Positions 1-5,671 of a stretch of DNA of 6,804 bases are shown here, one piece after another. This stretch comes from Ruminococcaceae bacterium UBA5408 (GTDB taxonomy: Bacteria; Bacillota; Clostridia; Oscillospirales; Acutalibacteraceae): contig DHNU01000071.1 of assembly GCA_002407645.1 (NCBI GenBank), positions 1 to 6,804 of the forward strand, given 5' to 3'. Made by a program: the position numbers and the translations under genes. A model generated the notes under the pieces. That model saw only the letters and a program-made list of their open reading frames with translations, was not told the origin of the DNA and made no database searches. Numbering within the stretch: the stretch's first letter is position 1; every line of letters starts with the position of its first letter.

Positions 1-726
1 GTCTTTAAAAACATCGGTATACTTTTTAAGATATAACTGAAATGAATCAATACTTGAATTAACCACAAGTTCTTCAGGAAAATCCAACTCTTTAAGAAGT
101 GCAAGCGAATTTTCAAAATTTCCAACACAAGAAGAGAAATGTGAATCCGAGTTAACAATAATAGGAACTGAGTGTTTTTTACAAAGTTCCATTATTTTTT
201 TACAATTTGAAATTGAAGATTTTCTTCCAAGAAAGCTGCTTTCGTTAAGCTCCACAAGTTTTCCATTATGACCAAATTCTTTAATAACAGTCTCATAATT
301 GTACTTATATTCCGAAGTGCCGCTGTGTCCTATTACATTTACATGAGGATTTTCGGATATATTCATCCAAGCATTTGTAACCGCTTCTTCACTTGGGTTT
401 TGGTCGGGTATGCATGGGGAATGAATAGAAGCTACAACCCAATCCAACTCATTTATACATTCGTCTTCAATATCTATATTTCCATTAAAATCAATAATAT
501 TAGTTTCCTGGCCACGCAAAACCAATACCCCTTCAAGTTTATGCGGAATTACTTTTAAATTATGAAAATACCAGCGCCCGGGCGCCCCGGGCATAGTAAT
601 GCCATGATCAGTTATGGCTATGGCGTATAATTTTTTTAAAGCTGCAGCATGAACCATTTCTTGTAATGTGCTGTATGCATGTGTTGAAGCGATAGTGTGT
701 GTATGTGTGTCTGCAATGATATTCAT
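1..726 (-). CDS. PHP-domain metal-dependent phosphatase, YcdX-like (3' end cut by window edge)
   Basis: The frame runs from ATG at 726 through 242 codons to base 1 without a stop, so the C-terminus is missing. YcdX-type proteins are about 245 residues long, so only a few residues are probably lost. It resembles E. coli YcdX, a PHP-fold phosphatase with a trinuclear metal site. All nine expected ligands are visible: H8 and H10 (DTHTHT), H16 (STHAYST), H41 (ITDHG), E74 (LRGQETNI), H102 (ASIH), H134 (VIGH), and D194 and H196 (NSDSH). The NESSF and NC segments typical of the YcdX group are at about 161-177. It is therefore likely an active cytosolic phosphohydrolase; the natural substrate cannot be read from the sequence. 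An AGGGAG ribosome binding site lies 5 nt before the ATG. It starts 25 bp after hprK with no terminator between, so the two are probably co-transcribed. Codons 45-51 contain an unusually GC-rich patch. Confidence 0.9.
   Translation of the reverse strand, partial: MNIIADTHTHTIASTHAYSTLQEMVHAAALKKLYAIAITDHGITMPGAPGRWYFHNLKVIPHKLEGVLVLRGQETNIIDFNGNIDIEDECINELDWVVASIHSPCIPDQNPSEEAVTNAWMNISENPHVNVIGHSGTSEYKYNYETVIKEFGHNGKLVELNESSFLGRKSSISNCKKIMELCKKHSVPIIVNSDSHFSSCVGNFENSLALLKELDFPEELVVNSSIDSFQLYLKKYTDVFKD
574..592. repeat. GC-only patch with 12-bp palindrome inside the PHP gene
   Basis: Nineteen consecutive G/C bases stand out in AT-rich surroundings. Bases 574-585 (GCGCCCGGGCGC) are a perfect palindrome and CCCGGG occurs twice. 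The patch encodes Pro-Gly-Ala-Pro-Gly-Arg just after the ITDHG metal motif, using codons (CCC, GGG, GCG, CGC) that are scarce elsewhere in the window. It is coding sequence and no separate function is claimed. Confidence 0.6.
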
Positions 727-751
727 TTTTACTCCCTGTTTCCATTCAATA

Positions 752-1717
752 TTATATACCTAAATCTAATTTTTTTTCTTGTTCCTGCAATGTTGAAATA
801 TCCATTCCGAGATTCTGCATCAGTTCCTGTGCCGCATTATATCCCATTTTTTTCTGACGGTTGTTCATTGCGGCTACTTCAATTATGATAGCAAGATTTC
901 TGCCCGGTTTTACAGGTATAGTAAGAACCGGAACTTTTATTCCGAGAATTTCAGTATATTCACTGTCAATTCCCATACGGTCATATACCTTTTGATTATC
1001 CCAGATTTCAAGATTTATAACCATATCGATTTTTTCAGTTAATTTTACAGCACCCATACCAAATATTCTTCTTGCATTTATAATGCCTATGCCTCTTAGT
1101 TCAATAAAATGACGGATGTTTTTAGGTGCTTGTCCAACAAGCGACCTTGCTGAAACACGACGGATTTCAACAGCATCATCTGCAATAAGACGATGTCCGC
1201 GTTTAATAAGTTCAATAGCGGTTTCACTTTTGCCTACACCACTGTCGCCTACGAGAAGAATTCCTTCACCGTAAACTTCAACCAATACCCCGTGGCGTGT
1301 TATGCGGGGTGCAAGTTCAACATTCATGTATGCTACAAGAGATGCAACAAGGCTTGAAGTTGTTTCAGGTGTACGTAAAAGTGGTATTTCGTCCTTTTTT
1401 ACTGCATCCATAAGTTCAGACATAGGTTCAATATTTCTTGCAATTATTGCTGCCGGTGGCTTTTTAGAAAAAATTTCATCAAGAACATCATAACGTTCTT
1501 TGGGCGACAAAGATTTAAGAAAAGCCGTTTCCGCGTTGCCAAAAATAATAATACGTCTTGAATCATAGTAATCATAAAAACGGTTAAGCTCAAGTCCAGG
1601 CCTGTTGACATCCATGGAAGATATTAGAACTTTTTCTGCATCATATGGCATATGGAGTACTTCCAATGATAATTCTTTAATTACTTTGGACAGTTGTACG
1701 TTAAAATTATTTGCCAA
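752..1717 (-). CDS. hprK: HPr kinase/phosphorylase
   Basis: This is a bifunctional enzyme that phosphorylates HPr on its regulatory serine (Ser46 in B. subtilis) and removes that phosphate by phosphorolysis, which links sugar uptake to catabolite control in Firmicutes. The 321 residues match the usual length of about 305-320. The N-terminal domain covers about 1-130 and the kinase domain follows. Visible motifs are H142 in RHGVLVEVYG, the P-loop GDSGVGKS at 157-164, the acidic pair D180-D181, and the HprK signature around 201-224 (RHFIELRGIGIINARRIFGMGAVK), which is needed for the phosphorylase activity. All look intact. The start is TTG at 1717, placed 5 nt after AGGTG; there is no in-frame ATG or GTG between it and the ribosome binding site. 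It has its own promoter upstream and the PHP phosphatase gene 25 bp downstream. The HPr gene itself is not in this window. Confidence 0.97.
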   Translation of the reverse strand: MANNFNVQLSKVIKELSLEVLHMPYDAEKVLISSMDVNRPGLELNRFYDYYDSRRIIIFGNAETAFLKSLSPKERYDVLDEIFSKKPPAAIIARNIEPMSELMDAVKKDEIPLLRTPETTSSLVASLVAYMNVELAPRITRHGVLVEVYGEGILLVGDSGVGKSETAIELIKRGHRLIADDAVEIRRVSARSLVGQAPKNIRHFIELRGIGIINARRIFGMGAVKLTEKIDMVINLEIWDNQKVYDRMGIDSEYTEILGIKVPVLTIPVKPGRNLAIIIEVAAMNNRQKKMGYNAAQELMQNLGMDISTLQEQEKKLDLGI

Positions 1718-1722
1718 AAGAA

Positions 1723-1735
1723 CACCTACTCCCTT
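1723..1735 (-). promoter_or_regulatory. Ribosome binding site fixing the TTG start of hprK
   Basis: On the minus strand the sequence reads AAGGGAGTAGGTG, followed by TTCTT and the TTG start. Two Shine-Dalgarno-like cores (GGGAG and AGGTG) sit 11 and 5 nt before TTG. The GTG inside AGGTG is out of frame, so TTG at 1717 is the only fitting start here. Confidence 0.7.
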
Positions 1736-1768
1736 AAATTTTTATGCTGTATTTATCTTAATGTGTTT

Positions 1769-1797
1769 ATTATATCTCAACCAATAAAAAGTTTAAA
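1769..1797 (-). promoter_or_regulatory. Predicted sigma-A promoter of hprK
   Basis: On the minus strand TTTAAA (1797-1792; 4 of 6 matches to TTGACA) is followed by a 17-nt spacer and a perfect TATAAT (1774-1769). Transcription would start near 1762 and give a leader of about 45 nt before TTG at 1717. It lies downstream of the cdaR terminator, as expected for a separate unit. Catalogued by eye; the weak -35 is the main doubt. Confidence 0.65.
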
Positions 1798-1837
1798 GTG
1801 GTTAATAATAATAATCAAAGCAAAAATATATTAAATG

Positions 1838-1857
1838 TTAATAATTACTATTATTAA
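1838..1857. repeat. AT-rich perfect dyad upstream of the hprK promoter
   Basis: TTAATAAT (1838-1845), TACT, ATTATTAA (1850-1857) is an exact 8-4-8 inverted repeat. A third copy of TTAATAAT lies at 1802-1809, just upstream of the -35 box. It could be an operator or an UP-like AT-rich element. Being pure A/T in its arms within AT-rich DNA, it could also be chance. Confidence 0.4.
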
Positions 1858-1953
1858 GTAATTTTTTAACAAAGAGTTGTTTTTGTGTAAGAATACTTTA
1901 TTTTTTCTGAATCAAAACTTTTAAAAAGATATAAGAAAACTAAAGAATAATTT

Positions 1954-1997
1954 AAAAGCATACTCGGAAAACATAAGCGATTTCCGAATATGCTTTT
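1954..1997 (-). terminator. Rho-independent terminator after cdaR
   Basis: In the minus-strand transcript a 17-bp stem (AAAAGCATATTCGGAAA pairing with TTTCCGAGTATGCTTTT) closes a 10-nt loop. The only non-Watson-Crick position is a U-G wobble, which on the plus strand would be a C-A mismatch, so the hairpin is better formed for leftward transcription. It starts 9 bp after the cdaR stop. The stem's 3' arm ends in TTTT and is followed by the U-rich TTATTCTTTAG. Confidence 0.88.
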
Positions 1998-2005
1998 TAT
2001 TAACC

Positions 2006-3280
2006 TCAACCGTCCGTGGTAACACCTATATTTGCCATATAACTTCCGTAAACCCAAGAGCTCGTGGAATTTCCAACACTTATACTTACCGGCATTTCGG
2101 TATGACCGGTAAAATTTTGTTTTCCGGACATATCTATTTGAGCTGAAAGATTATCGGTAGTCAGCTTTTGTATTTCATCTTCGGGTCCTACTACAGTAAT
2201 ATACAAGCTTTTTGTATATACAGTGGCTTTTTTATCGGCTGAAAGATTTTTAACAGAAAAATTATTTACAAGCATCCGCCTGGAAGAGATATTATTAAGT
2301 TTCAAAGTAACTTTTGCTACAGGAATGTTACTAAGGTTTTTACAGCTTGCGGGCAAAGTTACATTTACGTCAAAAGTGTTTTTCGTAGGACTTATACCTG
2401 AAAAATCCAAAGGAGCTAAATTTATTTCCTTTAAATTTGCAAGAACATCCTCAGGCCCTGCTACTTCAATATTTTTTGGTTCAACCGTAATTCGGTCTTT
2501 TGAAAGTATTAATCCAGTAGGTTTGTTTGTAAAGTTAACACTAAGCGGCATTACCTGCCTTGAAAGTACAGGAATTGTTACTTCAATCTTATTGTCACTT
2601 ATTTTGAGCTTATCATTTACAATTCTGTTTCCGTTTGGATCGTATAATATTAAATCAGTTGTAAATATTTTAGTTTCCTTTAATGTATCACCAATTTCAT
2701 ATTCAACTGCAACCTTATTTATAGCTGAAACTTGCTTTTCGGGGCCGGAGATTGTTACAGTATTGCTGTTGAAAGTAGGAGCGCTTACAAAATAAGACGG
2801 ATCCGCTTTATAGCCTTCCTTATATTTAATATCATTTTCAATGGTAAATGTTTTTTCTGCATATCTGTCAACTTCTATAATAGCCTGGTTAGGCGAAATA
2901 GACGCTACATCAAAATCTTTAAGATTACCTTTTTTATGGACAGATAAGTTAAAAGTATAACTGCCGGGAGATGTAATGGCGGAAGCAGACTGAGCCACCA
3001 CTTCCAAATCAGAAGGCTGAATTTGATTTACGATAAGACTGTTGCCTTTAATATAAACAGAAGCTGTTTGATTAACAGGGCTGAAAACCTTTAATCCATC
3101 TTTTTGAGCAGCATCAGAAAGTTTTATTGAAATAGGAACATCTGTAACCTGACGCGGAAAATCCTCTGTATTGGTAACAGCCATAAATATCCACAGTACA
3201 ACAGCGGCAAAGACTGAAAACGCCATTGCAAATTTATTGTTATAAAACAATTTTCCTATGTTGATTTTTTTATTCTTCAT
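2006..3280 (-). CDS. cdaR: CdaR, YbbR-domain regulator of the diadenylate cyclase
   Basis: This is a membrane-anchored extracytoplasmic protein that binds CdaA and modulates c-di-AMP synthesis. The 424 residues begin with a basic stretch (MKNKKINIGK) and one hydrophobic segment at about 16-36 (KFAMAFSVFAAVVLWIFMAVT), probably an uncleaved signal anchor. Four YbbR-type repeats follow at roughly 43-137, 141-237, 240-328 and 333-420. Three of them carry the recurring turn seen in ISGPEKQV, VAGPEDVL and VVGPEDEI; the first has IKGNSLIV at that place. Four repeats is a common number for the family, and B. subtilis CdaR is somewhat longer. The ATG at 3280 overlaps the cdaA stop by 4 bp (ATGA), which implies translational coupling. 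A strong terminator follows directly, so glmM, the frequent third member of this cluster, is not next in this operon. Confidence 0.93.
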   Translation of the reverse strand: MKNKKINIGKLFYNNKFAMAFSVFAAVVLWIFMAVTNTEDFPRQVTDVPISIKLSDAAQKDGLKVFSPVNQTASVYIKGNSLIVNQIQPSDLEVVAQSASAITSPGSYTFNLSVHKKGNLKDFDVASISPNQAIIEVDRYAEKTFTIENDIKYKEGYKADPSYFVSAPTFNSNTVTISGPEKQVSAINKVAVEYEIGDTLKETKIFTTDLILYDPNGNRIVNDKLKISDNKIEVTIPVLSRQVMPLSVNFTNKPTGLILSKDRITVEPKNIEVAGPEDVLANLKEINLAPLDFSGISPTKNTFDVNVTLPASCKNLSNIPVAKVTLKLNNISSRRMLVNNFSVKNLSADKKATVYTKSLYITVVGPEDEIQKLTTDNLSAQIDMSGKQNFTGHTEMPVSISVGNSTSSWVYGSYMANIGVTTDG

Positions 3281-4161
3281 TTCTTTTTCACCCTCCTTAT
3301 TGAAGGGATAAAACTTTGATGTTTTTTGCCCTGTTCTGTTTCTTCGCTTAACAATAAGTTTTCAAGTTCGCTTTTTAACGTTTCTCTTGTATAATTACGC
3401 GTTAAAACACCGTTAACAGCAACTGAAATTTGTCCCGTTTCTTCAGAAACAACAACAATAACAGCATCCGAATTTTCACTCATTCCTATTGCAGCACGAT
3501 GCCGTGTTCCAAGTTCAAGCCCTACATCGTCGCTTTTGGTAAGGGGTAAAATACAGCCCGCCGCATAAAGCATCCCATTCCTCATAATCATAGCGCCGTC
3601 ATGCAGCGGAGCTTTGTTAAAGAATACATTGCAAATTATAGGGGATGACGGAATAGCGTTTATAATTGTACCGGTATCTATTATATCCCCTAATTTAGTC
3701 TGCCTTTCAAAAACTATTAAAGCACCTGTCTTTTGTTTTTGCAAAACCGCTGCTGCATCTACAACAGCATTTACACCACGTTTGTTTTGCTGGACAAGAT
3801 TTTCATAATCATCTGAGGTTATACCAAATGACCAACGCTTATTTCCAATTCCGCTTCTTCCTATTTGCTCAAGTGCACGGCGAATTTCCGGCTGAAAAAC
3901 AATAAATAAAGCCATAACGCTGAATTGGAAAAAGTATGTCAAAAGATTTATCATCATATACAGTTTCAAGAAATAGGATATGCCCCATACAGCGACAAGG
4001 ACAATAATTCCCTTTACAAGCTGTTCTGCTCTGGTTTCACGAACAAGTTTTATTCCACTGTAAATAATAAAGGAAACCATAATAACGTCTAACGCATCGG
4101 AAACTCTAAACAGTTTCGCAAGACCGATAAACGAATTCCAAATGGTTACGATATAGTCCAT
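3277..4161 (-). CDS. cdaA: CdaA, membrane diadenylate cyclase
   Basis: CdaA condenses two ATP into cyclic di-AMP, the second messenger that controls potassium and osmolyte transport and cell-wall homeostasis in Firmicutes. The 294-residue protein has the family layout. Three predicted membrane helices lie at about 23-40, 48-66 and 70-88, then a linker with FQPEIRRALEQIGR (89-102), then the DAC catalytic domain at about 125-245. The two catalytic motifs are intact: DGA at 188-190 (PLHDGAMI) and RHR at 220-222 (GTRHRAAIG). The C-terminal tail ends in a basic cluster, IRRVKKK, whose codons also form the cdaR ribosome binding site. The ATG at 4161 has GAAGGGAAG 6 nt upstream. A promoter lies in the 87-bp spacer before it, so cdaA-cdaR can be expressed separately from the upstream genes. 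Confidence 0.97.
   Translation of the reverse strand: MDYIVTIWNSFIGLAKLFRVSDALDVIMVSFIIYSGIKLVRETRAEQLVKGIIVLVAVWGISYFLKLYMMINLLTYFFQFSVMALFIVFQPEIRRALEQIGRSGIGNKRWSFGITSDDYENLVQQNKRGVNAVVDAAAVLQKQKTGALIVFERQTKLGDIIDTGTIINAIPSSPIICNVFFNKAPLHDGAMIMRNGMLYAAGCILPLTKSDDVGLELGTRHRAAIGMSENSDAVIVVVSEETGQISVAVNGVLTRNYTRETLKSELENLLLSEETEQGKKHQSFIPSIRRVKKK
3291..3298 (-). promoter_or_regulatory. cdaR ribosome binding site inside the last cdaA codons
   Basis: The minus strand reads AAGGAGGG, ending 10 nt before the cdaR ATG at 3280. In the cdaA frame it forms part of ATA AGG AGG GTG (Ile-Arg-Arg-Val). It is one of the strongest Shine-Dalgarno matches in the window and supports efficient reinitiation at the ATGA overlap. 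Confidence 0.8.
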
Positions 4162-4201
4162 AACTTACTTCCCTTCTATTAGAATAAAACGCATCCTATA
4201 T

Positions 4202-4220
4202 AATTTTAACATATAAAATT
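4202..4220. repeat. Inverted repeat over the cdaA -10 box
   Basis: AATTTTA (4202-4208) and TAAAATT (4214-4220) form a perfect 7-bp dyad with a 5-bp spacer. One arm coincides with the predicted -10 hexamer of cdaA, so a dimeric regulator bound here would block the promoter. The arms are entirely A/T and chance is possible. Confidence 0.4.
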
Positions 4221-4230
4221 CGATATGCAA
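4203..4230 (-). promoter_or_regulatory. Predicted extended -10 promoter of cdaA-cdaR
   Basis: On the minus strand TTGCAT (4230-4225) is separated by 16 nt from TAAAAT (4208-4203), which is preceded by TG plus one base, the extended -10 signature. The start would be near 4196, giving a leader of about 35 nt. No terminator hairpin is visible after the upstream gene, so some read-through from the ispD operon is likely. Confidence 0.65.
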
Positions 4231-4248
4231 TGCTTTTATCCGCTATTT

Positions 4249-5385
4249 TTATATAATTCTTAATAAAGACAATACAAGAGTGTTTATTTCGTTCATGTTG
4301 CTGAAAGCTGATGGACAAACTCGTACTGCTCCCTGTTCTAAAGTTCCTATATAATCGTGTGCTGAAGGAGCACAGTGAAGTCCCGAACGTACTGAAATTC
4401 CCCTATCATTTAATTTAGACGCTATTACCTCACTTGAAACATCACCGACATTAAAAGAGAGTACAGGCACAAAATAAGGAAATTTTGGTTCAGAGGTATA
4501 TAATTTTATACCTTTCATTCCCGATAATTTTTTATATAAATAATTTATAAGCGACATTTCGTGATTGAAAATATTCTGTATGCCTTTTCTTTGCACAAAT
4601 CCTATACCGGCTCTAAGCCCCGCAATGCCGCTCATATTTGGAGTTCCGCTTTCCATGCGATCCGGCATTGTTACCGGCTGGTCTAAAGAATCCGAAGCGG
4701 TTCCTGTTCCACCCTCAATAATGGTGTCAAGTTCTGAACCGTCTTTAGTTATCAGCATACCCGTTCCCATCGGTCCGTAAAGTCCTTTATGCCCTGCGAT
4801 ACATAAATAATCAAATTTGCCGTCTTCCATATCCACAGGAATAATACCTGCTGACTGGGCACAGTCAATTGCAATGGGGATACCGTATATGTGCCCTAAT
4901 GCGGCAATTCTTTCTATCGGTAAACAAATACCCAGTACATTTGAAGCATGTGTACATATAATCAGTTTTGTTTTTTCGGTAAGAGCATCTCTGAAGGCAT
5001 TTACTGTTGCATCGTTATCACCGGGAAAGACTTTAACGCTTGTAAAAGTTATACCCCTTTGGGACATCTTTTGCAAGGGTCTCATTACAGCGTTATGCTC
5101 TAAACATGATGTAACGACATGATCCCCGGGTTTCAGTAGTCCTTTAAGAACATAGTTTATTGCATGGGTACAATTTAGTGTAAAAGCAACGCACTCAGGT
5201 CCCGGTGCATTAAAAAATTCAGCCGCAGTTTTGCGGCAGAGATATATTTCCTCTGCCGCATCAATGGACATTTTGTGACCTGCACGTCCAGGATTTGCTC
5301 CGAATTTATTCATAGCATAGTTTACGGCTTTTATAACACAGGCGGGCTTTGGATAAGTAGTTGCGGCATTATCTAAATAAATCAT
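4249..5385 (-). CDS. Cysteine desulfurase-family PLP enzyme (class-V aminotransferase fold)
   Basis: A fold-type I PLP enzyme expected to take sulfur (or selenium) from cysteine (or selenocysteine) as a persulfide on its own cysteine. The 378 residues resemble the clostridial cysteine desulfurase subfamily TIGR01977 rather than classical IscS or NifS. Visible features are the N-terminal YLDNAATTYPKP (3-14), H97 (CLEHNAV) that stacks on PLP, D174 and Q177 (IDCAQSAG), the Schiff-base lysine K200 in AGHKGLYGP, and the catalytic C338 in RSGLHCAP (333-340). The short R-x-G-x-H-C form of the active loop is the SufS-like (type II) arrangement, whose members usually need an acceptor protein. No SufU, IscU or SufE gene is in the window. 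The ATG at 5385 overlaps the DUF3343 stop (ATGA) with only a weak ribosome binding site, so translation probably depends on coupling. The physiological acceptor is unknown. Confidence 0.9.
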   Translation of the reverse strand: MIYLDNAATTYPKPACVIKAVNYAMNKFGANPGRAGHKMSIDAAEEIYLCRKTAAEFFNAPGPECVAFTLNCTHAINYVLKGLLKPGDHVVTSCLEHNAVMRPLQKMSQRGITFTSVKVFPGDNDATVNAFRDALTEKTKLIICTHASNVLGICLPIERIAALGHIYGIPIAIDCAQSAGIIPVDMEDGKFDYLCIAGHKGLYGPMGTGMLITKDGSELDTIIEGGTGTASDSLDQPVTMPDRMESGTPNMSGIAGLRAGIGFVQRKGIQNIFNHEMSLINYLYKKLSGMKGIKLYTSEPKFPYFVPVLSFNVGDVSSEVIASKLNDRGISVRSGLHCAPSAHDYIGTLEQGAVRVCPSAFSNMNEINTLVLSLLRII

Positions 5386-5612
5386 GATATACCGTCTCTT
5401 TCCCTTCGCCCTGCAACTTTTATTCCCATTTCAGTTAATATTTTTTCTGCTTCGTCAGTCCTTTCGGGAACATATATACTATAACCGCATCCTACTGTAG
5501 TTTTATTGCGCGGTGTTCTTTCTACATAAGCTTTAATACCATAGTTTAATAAAATGTCACGGCCTTTCATTGCATAGGTAATTGAGTTTACCATAATCAT
5601 AGGCTTTTCCAC
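5382..5612 (-). CDS. DUF3343 small protein, putative sulfur/selenium carrier
   Basis: A 76-residue protein matching the DUF3343 family (Pfam, described as putative Se/S carrier-like). It shows a beta-alpha-beta-beta-alpha-beta pattern: a first strand PMIMVNSI, a helix through YAMKGRDILLNYGI, a strand KAYVERTPR, the family hallmark TPR...VGCGYSIYVPE with a single cysteine (C42), then a second helix AEKILTEMGI and a short strand. There is no signal peptide or membrane segment, so it is cytosolic. The start is GTG at 5612. A GTG three codons upstream (5621) is open in frame but lies inside the Shine-Dalgarno sequence GAGGTGAT, so it cannot be the start; an ATG at 5600 is too far from it. The gene overlaps the desulfurase by 4 bp, which suggests that C42 accepts a persulfide from that enzyme. 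That role is inference; no member function is assigned from the sequence alone. Confidence 0.85.
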   Translation of the reverse strand: MEKPMIMVNSITYAMKGRDILLNYGIKAYVERTPRNKTTVGCGYSIYVPERTDEAEKILTEMGIKVAGRRERDGIS

Positions 5613-5616
5613 AATA

Positions 5617-5624
5617 ATCACCTC
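5617..5624 (-). promoter_or_regulatory. Ribosome binding site deciding the DUF3343 start
   Basis: GAGGTGAT on the minus strand is an 8-base match to the canonical AGGAGGTGATC complement of the 16S rRNA 3' end. The 8-nt spacing from GAGG to GTG at 5612 is ideal, which fixes the shorter start over GTG at 5621. Confidence 0.8.
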
Positions 5625-5641
5625 TCTGTTTTATTACAGAG
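5624..5641 (-). promoter_or_regulatory. Small hairpin abutting the DUF3343 ribosome binding site
   Basis: CTCTGT, AATAAA, ACAGAG is a perfect 6-6-6 inverted repeat in the transcript, and its 3' arm runs into the first base of the Shine-Dalgarno match. It has no U-tract, so it is not a terminator. It might shield the upstream side of the ribosome site, but a 6-bp stem may be too weak to matter. Confidence 0.4.
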
Positions 5642-5671
5642 TATGCTAAAAACAAGCCTTTTGATTATTTG

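Noticed and set aside
268..558. 96-codon plus-strand open frame
   Set aside because: Antisense to the PHP phosphatase gene, whose nine metal ligands are all intact; no good ribosome site or family resemblance.
695..716. GT-rich simple repeat (ACACACATACACACAC on the coding strand)
   Set aside because: It encodes the conserved metal-binding THTHT motif of the PHP protein, which explains the pattern.
769..778. Run of A residues near the hprK 3' end as a frameshift or phase-variation site
   Set aside because: It encodes Lys-Lys in the normal frame, the stop follows within a few codons, and no alternative frame gives a meaningful extension.
1866..2057. 63-codon minus-strand frame spanning the cdaR end and spacer
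   Set aside because: It runs through the terminator hairpin and overlaps the cdaR 3' end in another frame; no conserved features.
2223..2795. 190-codon open frame on the plus strand
   Set aside because: Fully antisense to the well-supported cdaR gene; no recognisable domain and composition as expected of a shadow frame.
4817..5122. 101-codon plus-strand open frame
   Set aside because: Antisense to the conserved desulfurase core, including its D174/Q177 region; a shadow frame.
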